A stretch of 64,000 nt of DNA from Pomphorhynchus laevis. Taxonomy: Eukaryota > Acanthocephala > Palaeacanthocephala > Echinorhynchida > Pomphorhynchidae. The DNA lies in NCBI GenBank assembly GCA_012934845.2, contig WNNJ02003077.1, positions 49,877 through 113,876 on the forward strand, in the 5' to 3' direction. A program made the translations under genes and the position numbers. Under the pieces are notes generated by a model. That model had not been told where the DNA came from and did no database searches. It saw nothing but the letters and a program-made list of their open reading frames with translations. Shown piece after piece: positions 10,500 to 22,497 of the stretch; positions within the stretch are counted from its first letter, which is position 1; the number at the start of each line of letters is the position of its first letter.

Positions 10500-12720
10500 T
10501 ATTAACTTAAAACGTCCACGCCAGTTTTTAATAGCTAATGCCGAATCTATTGCTTGGAGCTGCAGTAGTTGGATGCACATACAATTTCTTGAGGCAGCTC
10601 ATTCCATACACTTAAGGACCGATGTGAATGTCGTAGCACGCTTGGGACTTTGCCATGTGGTAATTTATATAATGATTGAGGATGACCTGTACGAGTTGAC
10701 GAACTAATCTTCACATAGTGAAAATGAAATTTCTCTGCGGAATGAACCATCAGCCACGTCGCAATGGGGTCTAGATAAATCAATCTTTGACGTATTGAAA
10801 GCAGCTGTAAGGAAGCTAAGCGGTCTACGTATGAATACGCAGGTTGAAAACACAATATGGATCCTGTTCGAAGCGCTGATTCAAGCTTTGTGATTTCTGC
10901 CTTAGTAGATGGACATTATGCCTGAATATAATTTGCAATGTGTGGGCGAACTAATGCGCAATATAATCGCTTAAAACTTAATGGACCTAGTCTTGTACAA
11001 GCATTTTTTATGCAATACATAGCTTTCATTGCCTTACCATGAATAAAGTCAGTATTTGAGCGAGTTAATAGTAGTATATTTATTATAAGCTTGCCATTTA
11101 TCTGAGGCTAGCAAAAGAAAAATAATTAAAAGTTACTATCAAAGATAATCGCATAGTCTGATCACACAAATATCTCAATGCACATGGTATGAAGGACTTG
11201 GACAAGATTATTGTCCGACATGTCATCAACTCATATTTAATCAATCGTCTCAAATGATATATATGTTCAGTCTTTTCAACTATTAGATCTGGAAATTTCG
11301 TAAGGTTACAGCAGCGCCTGACATATTTCTAAAGATGAAAATTAGTTGATCTTCTAAGTCAGTAAAATCGCCATTAAATATTCGCGATGCAACTTTCTGA
11401 AGTTTTGTTATATTTATAAAAATAGGATAACAATATATCATAACTGGGATAATTTGACTTTTATATAAAAGTTCAGGTTGGTCGCACGGTATACCTAAGT
11501 ACTTTAGCCTGCGGAGTAGATACAGTCGTGGCTTAGTCGCTGATAACCTTGTTAATGTGAAAGTTCCACGATAGATCTTCGGAGATTGTTATTCCTGATA
11601 TTTTGCTTTGTTAGACCTGATGATATCGATAATATTGATAATAATATCAATATTGATATTATTGATAACTTCTCTACTTAATATGTGCTAACTGTCTTGT
11701 TTATAGGAGGATTCAATTGATGCTGGTATTAGACTTGCTGTTGCTGGACTGTTAGGACGAGAAAAACTATTGTTGAAATATGTTTGATTTAATTTATTTA
11801 AACATGCAAGCAGGTCGTCAATTGACATTGATTAAAATTGGTCATGTGCAGGTTGATTACGAATTGGCTTGACAGGAAGCCACCAATTTCTTGTACCTAT
11901 AGAATGTAATCTCCTGCAAAAATGATATCATTGATATGTTTTTATCATTTTTTTAAGTTTACGAGTTCATTGCAATACTTTGACCAATAAAGGGACGCCG
12001 GGTCCTATTGTTTTTAATTTGGATTCAGCAATTATCTTCTCTACTTAATATGTGCTAACTGTCTTCTTTATATGAGTATTCAATTGATGTTGGTTTTGAT
12101 ATTGATAAAAATTGGTCATGTGCTGGTTGATTACGAATTGATTTGACAGTACGCCATGAATTTCTTGTACCATTGAAGTGTAAACTCCACCGAAAGTGAT
12201 TGCATTGATATGTTTTTATCAATTTTGTGAGTTTACGAGTGTATTACACATACTTTGACCAATTACATGCGTTATCAACTCTGTCCTTCTGAGTTTGAAT
12301 TACTTTTATGACGGATGCCATCCATTTCGGATTTCTACTCTTAAGTATGACAGATCGTAAGGGAACAAACGTATCTAGAGAGTTTTGTTGAACAGAACTT
12401 AATATTGAAGAGGCAATTTCAAAATTAAACAAGTTCAAATGAATTATAAATCTTCTGTGCAAAATGACACCCAAATCCCTACACTCCTAGATACAACTTC
12501 GAGTGAATGAATCCCTAATCGAAATGCATTCTATTTGTTTATTCGATCAAGGTTGTCCTGTAGCAAGAGTTCTAAATTCTTTATACCAAGTCATTAAGGT
12601 AAACAACAAATAAACGAGCACCGAGTACATTACCCTGCAGAACTCCACAATTTACACGTTTGGGAGAGGATAGATGTCTTCGAACTCTAACTCTAAAAAA
12701 TGTATTAAAAGTTGTCTACG
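10500..12720 (-). mobile_element. Decayed LINE sequence, family 3, probably several pieces
   Basis: On the minus strand, 10547-10855 reads SIRQRLIYLD...SVWNELPQE, the tail of a LINE ORF2. About 12590-12660 translates to GVLQGNVLGARLFVVYLNDL, clearly reverse transcriptase motif B. Near 12470 there is DLGVILHRRF, a thumb motif. About 12290-12440 reads like the endonuclease-RT linker (FVPLRS...NPKWMASVIK). The order is not that of one intact element, so rearrangement or nested copies are likely. Large parts in between are unreadable. A self-complementary ATTGATAAT run lies at 11626-11670. Confidence 0.6.
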
Positions 12721-13375
12721 ATTATAACTTATACAATACTTCCTTCATTACCATCTCACTGTTATTCCTATTTCTTCGCTCAAATGTATTATTAATTAAT
12801 TAATTAAATAATTTTTTAATAAAATTATTATTTTCACACTTTGATAAGACATAATTTAGCAAAAACACCTATATAGGCAGAACTTATACCTTATCTCCTC
12901 ATAATTTTATAGAAATCGAAGAAGTAATTACGAAAATATAATAAAATTGAAATTTAAAGATAAAAAATAATTTTTTTAAATATTTTCATTAGATGTTGAT
13001 TTTCTAACATAACGTGTGCGATAGTAAGTAGCATTCATATGATAAATTTGAAATGAATTGACAGCTGATAACAAAATTAATGTTTTATTTTTTAAATAAT
13101 TACTTTTAATTGTTTTCGAAGAGGAACGCTTTTCTAAAATAAATGATGCATAATTCTATAGGCAATAAGAAGCAAACGAATATAAAAATTTGAGATGCAA
13201 AGTACAAATCATCGTTATCGGCGGTTGAATGCACTTTTGACTTAATAAACTAAATGCTTTATTGTATAAATCTGATCACTTAATTATGTCATTTTTTGTA
13301 CAATAAATTGTAGAATTAAAATATCTTAATTTCAGAAAGAATCTTTTATAATCCAATATTTGTATGACCTATTTA
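12721..13375. other. No gene recognised
   Basis: Very AT-rich, with short TTAATTAATTAA runs near 12795 and no useful open frames. Nothing else seen. Confidence 0.4.
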
Positions 13376-13470
13376 ATAGATAATAAATTCATCACATACC
13401 AAATCCATAAATGGAAGTCACGGGGATCAACTGCTACGTTACCATGTTTCAGCCCCTATTCCTCAACATT
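13376..13470 (-). repeat. Diverged copy of the 1-180 terminal module
   Basis: The plus strand has AACTGCTACGTTACCATGTTTC followed by AGCCCCTATTCCTCAAC. This aligns with AACTGCTATGCTATCAGGTTTC and GGCCCGTAACTCCTC in the first 95 bases. The CTGATGA word is degraded here but GAAAC (minus strand) is kept. No Penelope-like coding sequence is adjacent, so this looks like a solo terminal copy. Confidence 0.5.
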
Positions 13471-13670
13471 AATCAAATGCGATAAATGAAGAAATGCTAT
13501 TCAAGAATGTATTTGCTGGAATAAGCACATCGATTTTAAAGCTCTTGTACAATAAATCTATTAGATCACATCTAGACATTGCAACAATAACGTTTTTACG
13601 ATAAAATATTAGATATGTAATATTATTAAGGTATCGTAAAAAACAACCATCATTAAATTGAGGTCATTTA

Positions 13671-14215
13671 ATGTACTCATCGCCTGTGACGTTTCCTCAA
13701 CTGACTCAGGAAATTATTAAATATGGATATATAGAACGAAGAGGCTCGTGCCTTCCTAGATTAATTAACTTTCCGTTAAATTCCCGTCTCTCCCGATTAA
13801 CACTGGATATCATCGAATGCGGTCCACACGTTCGTTACCTTATGAGGAACGCCTGCGCTGTCTTGACGTTCCCCAGTGAAAAATTCACTAAAATTTAATG
13901 ATCTGATGTTCGTGTGGAGGTGCTTGACCACCCCAGGCAACTGTTGCAAGGACACGTCTGAGCTAAGAACCAACAATCGCCTACGTGGTCACAACTATAT
14001 GCTAAAGATAAGACGAGTTTACAATAAACGAATTTCAACAATCCGTGATAGAATTGTACCTATCTGGAATGGTCTACCTGCTGTGACGATAAATGGTAAC
14101 ATGGGGAGTTTTAAACGACGGTTGCGAAATTACCTCAGGATGCGTTGTCGTCATGACTGAATTGCACATTATTTCATCTATTTATTTAATTTTTTAATTT
14201 TTTAATTTTTCTTAG
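13671..14215 (+). mobile_element. LINE ORF2 tail fragment
   Basis: Two overlapping frames (13671-13898, 13876-14160) give a LINE C-terminus: IECGPHVRYLMRN, then MFVWRCLTTPGNCC, then RDRIVPIWNGLPAVTINGNMGS with FKRRLRNYL and a stop at 14160. The WNGLP...S..FK..L order is the classic end of CR1/Jockey ORF2. The tail is rich in T-runs (14170-14215). It is 5'-truncated and frameshifted. Confidence 0.7.
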
Positions 14216-14280
14216 GTTTTCCCTGTTGTGAATCAACATGTTCGAGCTGTTCAATCTTTTTTGTTGTCGAACATATAATA

Positions 14281-14321
14281 ATATCACCCTCTACTTTATA
14301 AGATAAAGTAGAGGGTGATAT
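14281..14321. repeat. Perfect hairpin, 19-bp arms, 3-nt loop
   Basis: ATATCACCCTCTACTTTAT (14281-14299) is followed by AAG and then the exact reverse complement (14303-14321). It lies 120 bp after the end of the LINE tail. It could be a transcript 3' hairpin, an insertion footprint or a tiny fold-back. No mismatch in 19 pairs, so it is either recent or maintained. Confidence 0.9.
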
Positions 14322-16400
14322 GGAACAGTAACATAAACCAAGGCGTTTATGCTTACTGTAATTGACAGAATTACACATTGAAATACCCTGTCAATAATTT
14401 AAGAATATTGAACTGTAGTTCATATTTTATTATTCTATTTTTATGTTGTGATGCCCAGTCATGGAACATCGCTTTTATTGCATAAATGGATTACTTGAGT
14501 GCAAATCACGATCCTCTCGCAATTTTATAGATTTTATGTTTTTTGATAAACTTTGCCACTGTCTGAACAGTTGATTAGTTTAAGCAAAGATTAAGTTAGT
14601 ATGTGGTAGCGAACGGAGCGTCACAAGTATGGACATTTATTTGTATAAACTTCCTTATTTCTTGAACTACCAATTAGACGAATCAGTATCAGTGGTTAGA
14701 CCGCCGTCTAGCATCTGCTGACAAAATAATAATTAATCCTGGAATTCGTCGATCCTTTCTGATCGAAGTAAATGGGATCTATCAACTTTGAATTTCGAGT
14801 TTATCAACTTCATTCAATTACATATTTTATCAATACCATTAGTTTTGAATGGATACTGCTTTAAATCCCAAACTACTTTAAAATGAATCAAGGGTCTTTC
14901 TCATCAGATCAATTTTGACCATATAGCTAATGCAACCACCAGCCATTTATGCAATGACAATTCAATAATTCGCTCGTCTAGGTAGTATATGAATGTTCTT
15001 CATCTCTGATCCGTATAGATTCCGTTAACTTAATCTCCTTCTTTTCTAAACGTCTTCGGTTTTTTTATGTCAGCGTGACAGAATGTGCTCTTTTCAGTTT
15101 TGCTAAGAGCGTTACAGTTAGGAAGCGTAATCCCTGCTTTAATTAGGTCACTTGTGAACAAAGAGTGATTTAACGTGGATTAACCGTTCATTCTATTATA
15201 TTCTTTCATTCTTTTAATGTTTTCTAGTAGATATCAAGAGCAATCCTAGAAACAAAGAATGACTGAGAAACGGTTCGACTTTGATGATATGAAACGATTA
15301 CTTATACACACATTATTTAACATAAAATAAGCAGCGTTCATTGACAACTATGAAAATGTCAGCAAATAACACAAAGACATAAAGCTAATTCACACTAAAC
15401 ATCATTCGTTGCGATTCTTCCGAGGAATTGCGTATTACGAGGCATCATGCGTATGTCACTGGAGTATGCTGGTGATGATGTGGATGCAACCGATGTTACT
15501 GTATTTAGCACGACGCATTGCAATTTTGCATTTTTGATGATTTTTACGATGCGAGCTGTCCTTCTATCATCGTCAACTACCGTCATAAGTTAAGCGCTTT
15601 CTCGCACTCATAATTGTAAAGAGATCAGCTTTATAAGATAACCATTTCCTATACACATTACGTCAATTCATTTTAAAGCAGCAAAAATCGAGCGCGTGCT
15701 TTTGCGCTTTGTAATACATCAATAACCGATACCGTCACCGCCGACGCTACAATTATAGCACACGTCGTCGATAGACAAATAAAGCAGATCGTCGTTGATG
15801 TGGTAGTGGTGGTGGTGTAGACAACAGTGAAAAAGCTAGAGAAGAAATCGACTTTACAGTGTAAAAGAAACTGAAAAACACGATAATGAGTAAGGATATT
15901 ACACTATATGTCATTTCTAATTTATCTTAGTTTTTGATATATGGGCAATACTGCCCCAATCCTGAATATTTAGTCGGTTGTGAAGGAAGGAGAAGAACAA
16001 TACGGCAATCACCTTTTGTATAGCGGCTTGTTGAATTTAAATTAGTTTTATTTTAAGTAAATATTTCAATACCAAATATTTAATTATTAAGATTTTTAAG
16101 ACGAGAAGCACTGTCTGCAAATGATGAATTGACCTTTTTTATTTGGAATTGATTTTAAAATATTTGATGAATCAAGCAAACGTTGTATGCTTATAAATAT
16201 TTATTGTATAATGATACATTCGATGTGCTCCTATATTTTACAGGGCGTTTAAACATAGAGAGAAATTAAATTAAAGATTGTTAATCAAATTTTTTGGCCA
16301 TTGCAATAGTCTATTTCAAGTGTAATGCTCTGAAGTCGTATGCGAAAACATACTTATAGACACTGTTTATAATGGATGCATTTGTTTGGACTTGATAATA
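14322..16400. other. No gene recognised
   Basis: Mixed-composition sequence without supported genes. Open frames such as 15395-15586 have no recognisable domain and no exon signals that connect them. A (GTG)n-like run sits near 15800 (GATGTGGTAGTGGTGGTGGTG). Confidence 0.4.
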
Positions 16401-16700
16401 TTTAGTGAATCTTATAAACAAAAGTCGTATGTTTATAAATAGTTTTTATTTGATGTTGAAATATATGAAATCTTATAAACAAAAGTCGTATGTTTATAAA
16501 TAGTTTTTATTTGGTATTGAAATATATGAAATGCTGAATACATTTGTTATAAATAACGTAAAATATGACATAATGTCTACAAGGGATGAATTTGTGTATG
16601 AATTTGGGACGAATTCAGATATTTAATGCATTTTGTAAGCAAAAGTTATGTTTATAAATATTTATATTTTGCTGTTGAAATATATGAGATGTTAAATACA
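16401..16700. repeat. 61-bp tandem repeat, degenerate
   Basis: CTTATAAACAAAAGTCGTATG at 16411 recurs at 16472 with TTTATAAATAGTTTTTATTTG and GAAATATATGAAAT after each. A third, looser copy starts near 16630 (AAGCAAAAGTTATG...). Non-coding. It leads straight into the 150-bp array. Confidence 0.75.
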
Positions 16701-17150
16701 TTTGTTCTTATAAAGAACGTTAGTACTTTATCATTTCGGTGCTACAGTTGTCTAGAAGTGACATGGTATCTGAAAGTCGTGAATCAGTTAAGTCTACTAA
16801 ACAACACAATTTTCCACATCCGCATAAGTGTCCAACTACACCTTCTCACATTTGTTCTTATAAAGAACGTTTGTATTTCATCATTTCGGTGCTACAGTCG
16901 TCTAGAAGTGACATTGTATCTGAAAATCGTGAATCAGTCCAGTCTAATAAGCAACACAATTTTCCACATCTACATTAGTGTCCAACTCCGCCTTCTCACA
17001 TTTATTCTTATAAAGAACGCTAGTACTTCATCATTTCGGCTCTAAAGTCGTCTAAAAGTGACATGGTGTATGAAAGTTTTGAATCAGTCCAGTCTACTAA
17101 GCAACACAATTTTCCACACCCGCATTCGTTTCTAACTCCGCATTCTCGGC
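16701..17150. repeat. 150-bp tandem array, three copies
   Basis: TTTGTTCTTATAAAGAACG starts copies at 16701, 16851 and 17001, an exact 150-bp period. Each copy has a self-complementary GTTCTTATAAAGAAC and a block GTCTAGAAGTGACAT...GTGAATCAG...CAACAC. The reverse complement of that block is the TGTTGC...ATTCACGAC...ATGTCACTTCTAGAC block of the 363-bp repeats at 46.4-47.5 kb. The two satellites therefore share about 55 bp. The open frames across the array (16626-17045, 16739-16978) are repeat artefacts. Confidence 0.85.
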
Positions 17151-17402
17151 ACTTGTTGTCTCATTGCTGTCGACTCCACCATCGTACATCAACCTCTTTT
17201 TTAGACGACACTCGCCCCACCTCGCTATCGATGTGCTCCCGTCATTTCCTCTTACTTCATGTTCCTAATTACTCCAACAACTACGGTCTCCCATCCTTCC
17301 TTGTCGCCGTCCCTCGCCTGGAATCATTTCCCTCTTGACGTTCGCCGGCTTACTCCTTTATTACATTCAAATACCTTCTCCGTTCCCACCTCAACATATG
17401 AC
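17150..17402 (+). mobile_element. LINE family 1 tail fragment
   Basis: About 250 bp matching the end of the 5.3-6.3 kb copy: SFLDDTRPTSLSM, then LLLHVPNYSNNYGLPSFLVAVP. The same residues (DDTRSTSLSL, LLHVPNYSNNYDLRSFLVAAP) occur at about 6035-6160. It begins immediately at the edge of the 150-bp array, which probably marks the insertion or truncation point. Confidence 0.75.
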
Positions 17403-17589
17403 TTATAATGAATTTGATATATATAATTGCCGGACTTATATATAATATATAATTGTAAATTATAATTTAAAGAGCAGACCAGCATCCACGATGAATTCTA
17501 TTTATATTTCAAAATGCTTAAGCTTAAAGCTAGGGCGAACTACATCTATTCGCTGTACGTGTGTGCCTAGTAATCCAATAAACTAAAAT

Positions 17590-17660
17590 GATGTTTAATC
17601 GAAAACCGTGTTTCGCCCTAATGGGACTCATCAGTAGCGTGAGCATGATAAGCATCCGTT
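17590..17660 (-). ncRNA. Hammerhead-ribozyme core, standard order
   Basis: On the minus strand: CTGATGA (17628-17634), then GTCCC-ATTA-GGGC (stem II, 17615-17627, one unpaired base), then GAAA (17611-17614) and C. These are the invariant core, a stem II of the usual hammerhead sequence and the C15.2 position. The flank before it is ...CACGCTA. I cannot find a matching stem III/cleavage triplet and stem I 3' strand nearby, so this may be a half copy or degraded. Hammerheads self-cleave RNA and are typical of Penelope-like elements, retrozymes and some SINEs. Confidence 0.7.
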
Positions 17661-19070
17661 GATATTTAACACACACTAGCTGCTTTTCAATTTATTCTTT
17701 ACAACAAAATATAATTAAATCTATTGATAGATCGGCAGACAACTATATATATTTACTTGCGTCAGTGTCGGCAACTACGTTAAATACATTACGAATTCCA
17801 TTCGGAATTCTGGCCGTTGTTTCATTTCGCACAACAGAACTTATATATAACGTGCTAAACACTTAGCATATTAATATAGTAAGAATCTTCAGCGAGGTTG
17901 TTCATGCATCAATTCACACCGTACACAAGTAATAAGTCAGGATATAAATTGACTCTACGTTTAATCCAATGGAAGCAACTGATGCGATATCGTGCATTGA
18001 TGCTTCGGCTATTACCATGTGATTCCTTACAATGTACTATTTCTAATCTGAAGAGGTAACTGAGGTTAATTGACACATATATGTGTCGATTTACACATCC
18101 GTTTGCAAAACAAGACAACCCGATAAAAACGCTTTAGAGTAAATACTCCGCTCGAATAATCAAAACAATTTGAACAATTAACGTTACTAAAATTGATTTT
18201 TTAATCATAATATCAAACATAAGCTAATGATCTTTTGAATCTCATGTTTGCTTTATCTTCAACATCTTAACGTCGGACAAGCATATAATTTGCAGATTTT
18301 TTCAAATTTCCAAATTCTTCCTGACGATATTAGATGCTGATAAACTCAGATCAGTTCACTGTGTCTACGTATATTGTATTACATAAATTTAAAAATAGAA
18401 ATGTCATTATTTTAGATTTAAATAAGGTAAGAATATTTTAGATTCAAATTTTATGAACTGATATTTGATACAATATATACCATTGATTATAATTTAGTTT
18501 AAATGCTACTATAAGAACTGTTATGCTAAACAACTAATTTTAAATTTTATAAATCTTTTTTGTCAATCTTTGATAGGGTTAAATTTTAGATAATATGAGA
18601 TAATAAAAGCCATACTACCTAACATTTTTTGTAACGTATTCTTCTGTAAAATTACAATTGTAATTTTACATTAAGGTCTTTAATCGAAAATGCTCCTATA
18701 GAGATATTCACAATTTACGAAAATTATAAAAGATTGAATTCGTTTAAAATATTAAAATTCAGCAGGTGGAGTCTAGAGGCTTTTAGGTGATGAAGTATAA
18801 TTTGTATAAGTACCACTATTAGCATTTCATATGTGAACTGCTGGTATTTGTCACGAAAACATTAAAATATGTTTTTTTTTATATTTTTTTTTAATTTTTG
18901 ACATTTTGACAAATGTTTATATCCAAACGTTCGATAATGTTGAAATACTTAATAAAAAATCAATTAAAATTTAATGAATTTGTAAATACTAACTATTTTA
19001 TCTAAAACCGATAACTATGGTTCAATTATTCACAGTAAATGTTGTATTGCTGCAAATTATCAAATCGAAA
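17661..19070. other. No gene recognised
   Basis: AT-rich intergenic sequence. The 17909-18118 minus-strand frame has no domain. A short palindrome, TTACAATTGTAATTTTAC-like, is at about 18650. Nothing else supported. Confidence 0.4.
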
Positions 19071-19350
19071 TTACTTATTTTCGTTCAAATACAATTTTTG
19101 ATGTCTCCTATTAATTTGTTGAAATAATAATATATATATTTGTTTAACATGGCAAATGCTTGTCAGCTTAAAGCTTACAAGTCCACTAACTAACAAAATA
19201 CACAGCAAAAGTAAAGCAGATAAATTTGTTAAATTGTTTGAATGGGATCGGATTTGGTGTTTGAAACACGGCATTGAGGTTGATTGCCGTCTACGAATAG
19301 GCAGATTATTCCACGAGAGAGGACCATCCTCAATATGTTGCATATAGTTA
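19071..19350 (-). mobile_element. LINE family 1 3' end
   Basis: The minus strand reads PLSWNNLPIRRRQSTSMPCF then KHQIRSH, the WNxLPxxxR...S..FK..RSH tail of LINE ORF2, followed by a 3' UTR whose complement on the plus strand is GGCAAATGCTTGTCAGCTTA. The same block recurs at about 19735-19930, so two 3' ends of one family lie within 700 bp. This copy is short and 5'-truncated. Confidence 0.7.
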
Positions 19351-19439
19351 AGGGGATGAATGAATATTCAAGCGGCTGTGTTGAAATGAATGTCAAACAA
19401 AATCAGAGACCATAAAATCATGTTGCGCACATGGTAAAT

Positions 19440-19700
19440 TGATAAGTTCATAATGGTATCGCGATTGTCACCAGAGCGTTAAAGTTGTGGAACTCATTAT
19501 CATATGATATCGGGGTTGCATCATCATTAAGTCAATTCAAGTTTTTTATCAACAGTTGGATAGGACATGTAGATCAAGACAACATTAGAAAACTTTATGC
19601 GAGGAGTGCTCGTTACTGATATTTAATTTTTGCTTTTAATGTGTTCTGTTATACAATGACCGGGCAGAACGGCCTTATCGTTCAAAGTCCTGCATACATA
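19440..19700 (+). mobile_element. LINE ORF2 tail, separate lineage
   Basis: The plus strand translates to KLWNSLSYDIGVASSLSQFK, then FFINSWIG and a stop near 19620. This is a LINE C-terminal WNxLS...S...FK motif. The following 80 bp end in CATACATAATAAAAG. It differs from the adjacent family 1 ends and lies on the opposite strand, so it is an independent insertion. Confidence 0.6.
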
Positions 19701-19734
19701 ATAAAAGTAGGTTAATTATCAACAACAATAATAA

Positions 19735-21700
19735 TTTATTAAAAGTGGCAAATGCGTGCTACTGCACGCTTACAAGTCCACTAACTAAAAACACAGAAAA
19801 AGTCATTTAAATAAATTTCTTAAATTGTTTAAATGTGATCGGATTTGGTGTTTGAAACACGGCATTGAGGTTGATTGGCGTATATGAATGGGCAGATGAT
19901 ACTATGAGAGAGGAGCAGTCACAAGGAAGGAGCGGAAGCCAAAAGAGTTAAAATAGTTAGGAGTATGTAAAAGAATGGAATTACTGGAACGCAACGAACG
20001 GTAATCAGGACGAGATTGTCGAGAAAAGAAATGTTGAGAAATGTAGGGGTATGAAAAGTTACAAGGCGAAAAGCAGCGAGAAGAAGACGAATTTGATCAC
20101 GATAATAAATGGTAGGAAAATCAAGATACGCAAGTCGTTGACGATGCGTTGTATGAGAAGAAAAGTGGATTTAGGTGAGTTGGAAAATAGACTAACACAG
20201 TAATCACGTCTTGAGAAAAGAAGAGAAGATATGAGAGTCATACAATAAAGGAATTCGATTAATACACGTAATTGACGGAGGTTGCGGATAATCAAGGTCG
20301 ATGAGCGTACTTTATCTCTAACGAAAGGTTTAAGTGAAAGTCGGTTGTCAAAATGGAAGCCTAGGAAAACGAGATTTTCAACGATAGAAAGAATTGTAGA
20401 ATTTAATGATACGGAGGGAGGTTCTAAACAGGTACGTCGAGAAGGATTCACGTTATTTTAGATTTATGAGGATTCAGAGTCAGACGAAGAGAAGAAGGAT
20501 TGTTGAAAATTGAGGCAACACAGTTGGAAGCAGAAACACTATGATCATGAATATGATAAGCAGTTGCATGAGCATAGATGATAATGTCATCAGCATAGTA
20601 CATAACATGGAAGTTAAATGTACGGGAAATAAAGGACAAATCATCGAGAAAAAAGATAAAAGCAGATTGCCTAATACGGAGCTTTCTGGAACACCGAACG
20701 GGATGGAAGAAGGATGGGAGAGAGAAGAGTTAGAATAGACGCGAAATGTGCGGTTTGATATATATAAAGACAACCAAGCTACATTTTGTAAAGAGAAGCC
20801 ATATTCATAACGAAGACGATGGAGAATAATCAAGTGATCGACGATGTCAAAAGGAGATGATAGATCAATAGAAACTGACACTAAATAATGTTCGATCCCG
20901 CGAGATGAGTAAGTCGAAACTTTAAGACAGGCAATTTCAGTAGAGTAATTAGCGAAAATCGGCATGGAAGGTAGGAAATAAGTTGGAGGATAATATATAT
21001 GCATTAACGTGCTTGAGAACGAGACGCTTAAGGAGTTTAGAGAGGATTGGGAGAAGTGAAATAGGACTGTACGAAGATGGTAGTGAGGAGTCGAGATATT
21101 GTTTTTTGATGAGAGGACGAACAGTGCGCATTTCCAGATGGAAGGAAATGTACGACTACGGATGGACAAGTTGAACAAAGTGGTCATGAAGGGTAAAATA
21201 GAGGAGCAGATATTTTTAAGCAAGTGGGTGGGAATTAGATCAGATGGAGAGGTTTTATTGTGTGATGGCAGAAGAATCGAAGGAACTTCATCAAACGAAA
21301 CGGGAAGAAGGTGGAATAGCTTTGGGAGTGAAGTATTTAAAGAGAAGAGGGGATACAAGGGGCATATGGGTATTTGAGAAAGTAAATTAGATAGCTTAGA
21401 TTGTAGATAAGAAGAAAATCATCAGGATTTATGTTACAAGGGGTAGATGATCGTGAAAGAATTCAGTTTAAGATCTTCCAATGAAATTTAGAGTAGGAAG
21501 ATGACTCGAGCTGGTTTTGGAAAAAGATAGTACGTTTTGTACGCATAAGAATGAGATGTGAACGGCGGAGAGGAAGATATGAAACACGGATATTTGGATT
21601 GGGTGAGTTTAGAGAACGTTTAAGAAACGATTTAACACACGAAAAGAGTGACGGAGTCGACGCTTAGAAAGACAGTAGTCGGAATCGAACAAGGGAGCAT
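19735..21700 (-). mobile_element. LINE family 1, reverse transcriptase and tail
   Basis: The minus strand runs from fingers (20480-21358: SHNKTSPSDLIPTHLL, then LFNLSIRSRTFPSIWKCA) through motif A-like SVSIDLSSPFDIVDHL and GVPESSVLGNLL (motif B, altered) to HVMYYADDIIIYAHA in another frame (20448-20639). The thumb LGFHFDNRLSLKPFVRDKV (20059-20451) is shared with the 5.3-6.3 kb copy. Several frameshifts separate these. Upstream (21360-21700) the N-terminal part is unreadable. It ends at the family 3' motif near 19745. Confidence 0.8.
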
Positions 21701-21814
21701 GGCGCAAGCGCTGTAAACGTCGGGGTCGAATATACAAAATGTGATTGAGGTTATATTATCGTATATCGTGTATTAACGTATATAATCGTATATTGTTCAA
21801 ATACGTTTAAGCAG

Positions 21815-22060
21815 ATCTCTTTGATCAGTTCGTTTGTGCGAATATGTTCTTTTGTATTGGTTTTTTCATATCTGTTCTTCTATATTCGTTTGTACAAATC
21901 AGTTGGCTCATATTCGTTTGTTCGTCTTTATTAATGTTCATTTGTTCAGATCTGTTCGTTTGTTCAATTTTTTCATTTGTTCGATGTTTTATTATTTGTC
22001 GCTGTTGTCCGTTCATTATAACATCTTCGCTCATGCTTGTTCATTCATTAAATTTGTTAT
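21815..22060. repeat. Degenerate TGTTCGTTTGTTCA-type simple repeat
   Basis: Interspersed TTCGTTTGT, TGTTCA and AGATCTGTTCG words repeat with loose spacing, keeping frames open on both strands (21825-22034, 21834-22082, 21844-22065). The residue composition (Phe/Cys/Ile one way, Arg/Thr/Asn/Glu the other) follows from the repeat. Not a gene. Confidence 0.65.
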
Positions 22061-22299
22061 TCTAGTGTCATTTAATGTTTAAAATCAAGTTCTTGAATTA
22101 CATTCGAGTTTTTCTTTTTTATTAAATTTAATGTGAAATTAATTAATTAAATTTAATGTTTATTTATATCATTTTAAACATTTACGTTGAATCCGAGTTA
22201 GTTATTATAATGTATTTTTATATATTTCGCTAATCACTAGAATTATCAAAACAAAACGTTGCATATGTGAGTTTAAAAAATCTTTAATATCCTTTTTCT

Positions 22300-22497
22300 A
22301 TTGTTATCCTTATTAATGAAGAGTGAACCCGCTTCATCATCTGGTGCCCCTGCGTCTTTCGATAACGCGACCTTGTTCCTTTGACATGTACATACAGAAA
22401 TGTCAATAGAGAGTACATGATTTAGGTTTGAATCCCGTACATAGAGTTTGCAGTGCACACGCTTCCACCATTCGGCCACGCCCGGCCTTGTCCTCAT
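22300..22497 (-). repeat. tRNA-derived SINE (Leu/Ser-like head)
   Basis: The minus strand starts GGCCGGGCGTGGCCGAATGG (22475-22494), which has a tRNA acceptor-like start and an A box (TGGCCGAATGG). About 45 nt later is GGGATTCAAACC, a B box/T-loop. A unique body continues to about 22300 (GCGTTATCGAAAGACGC hairpin-like). Class II tRNA (Leu/Ser) is suggested by the TGGCCGAATGG form. The acceptor 3' side is not visible, so it is a SINE or tRNA pseudogene rather than a working tRNA. Pol III would read it toward lower coordinates. Confidence 0.6.

Noticed and set aside
12244-12474. 76-codon gene
   Set aside because: Residues match LINE linker and thumb motifs; part of a decayed element.
16626-17045. 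139-codon open frame
   Set aside because: Lies wholly in the 61-bp and 150-bp tandem repeats; residues repeat with the DNA period.
21825-22082. Overlapping frames on both strands
   Set aside because: Caused by a TGTTCGTTTG-type simple repeat.
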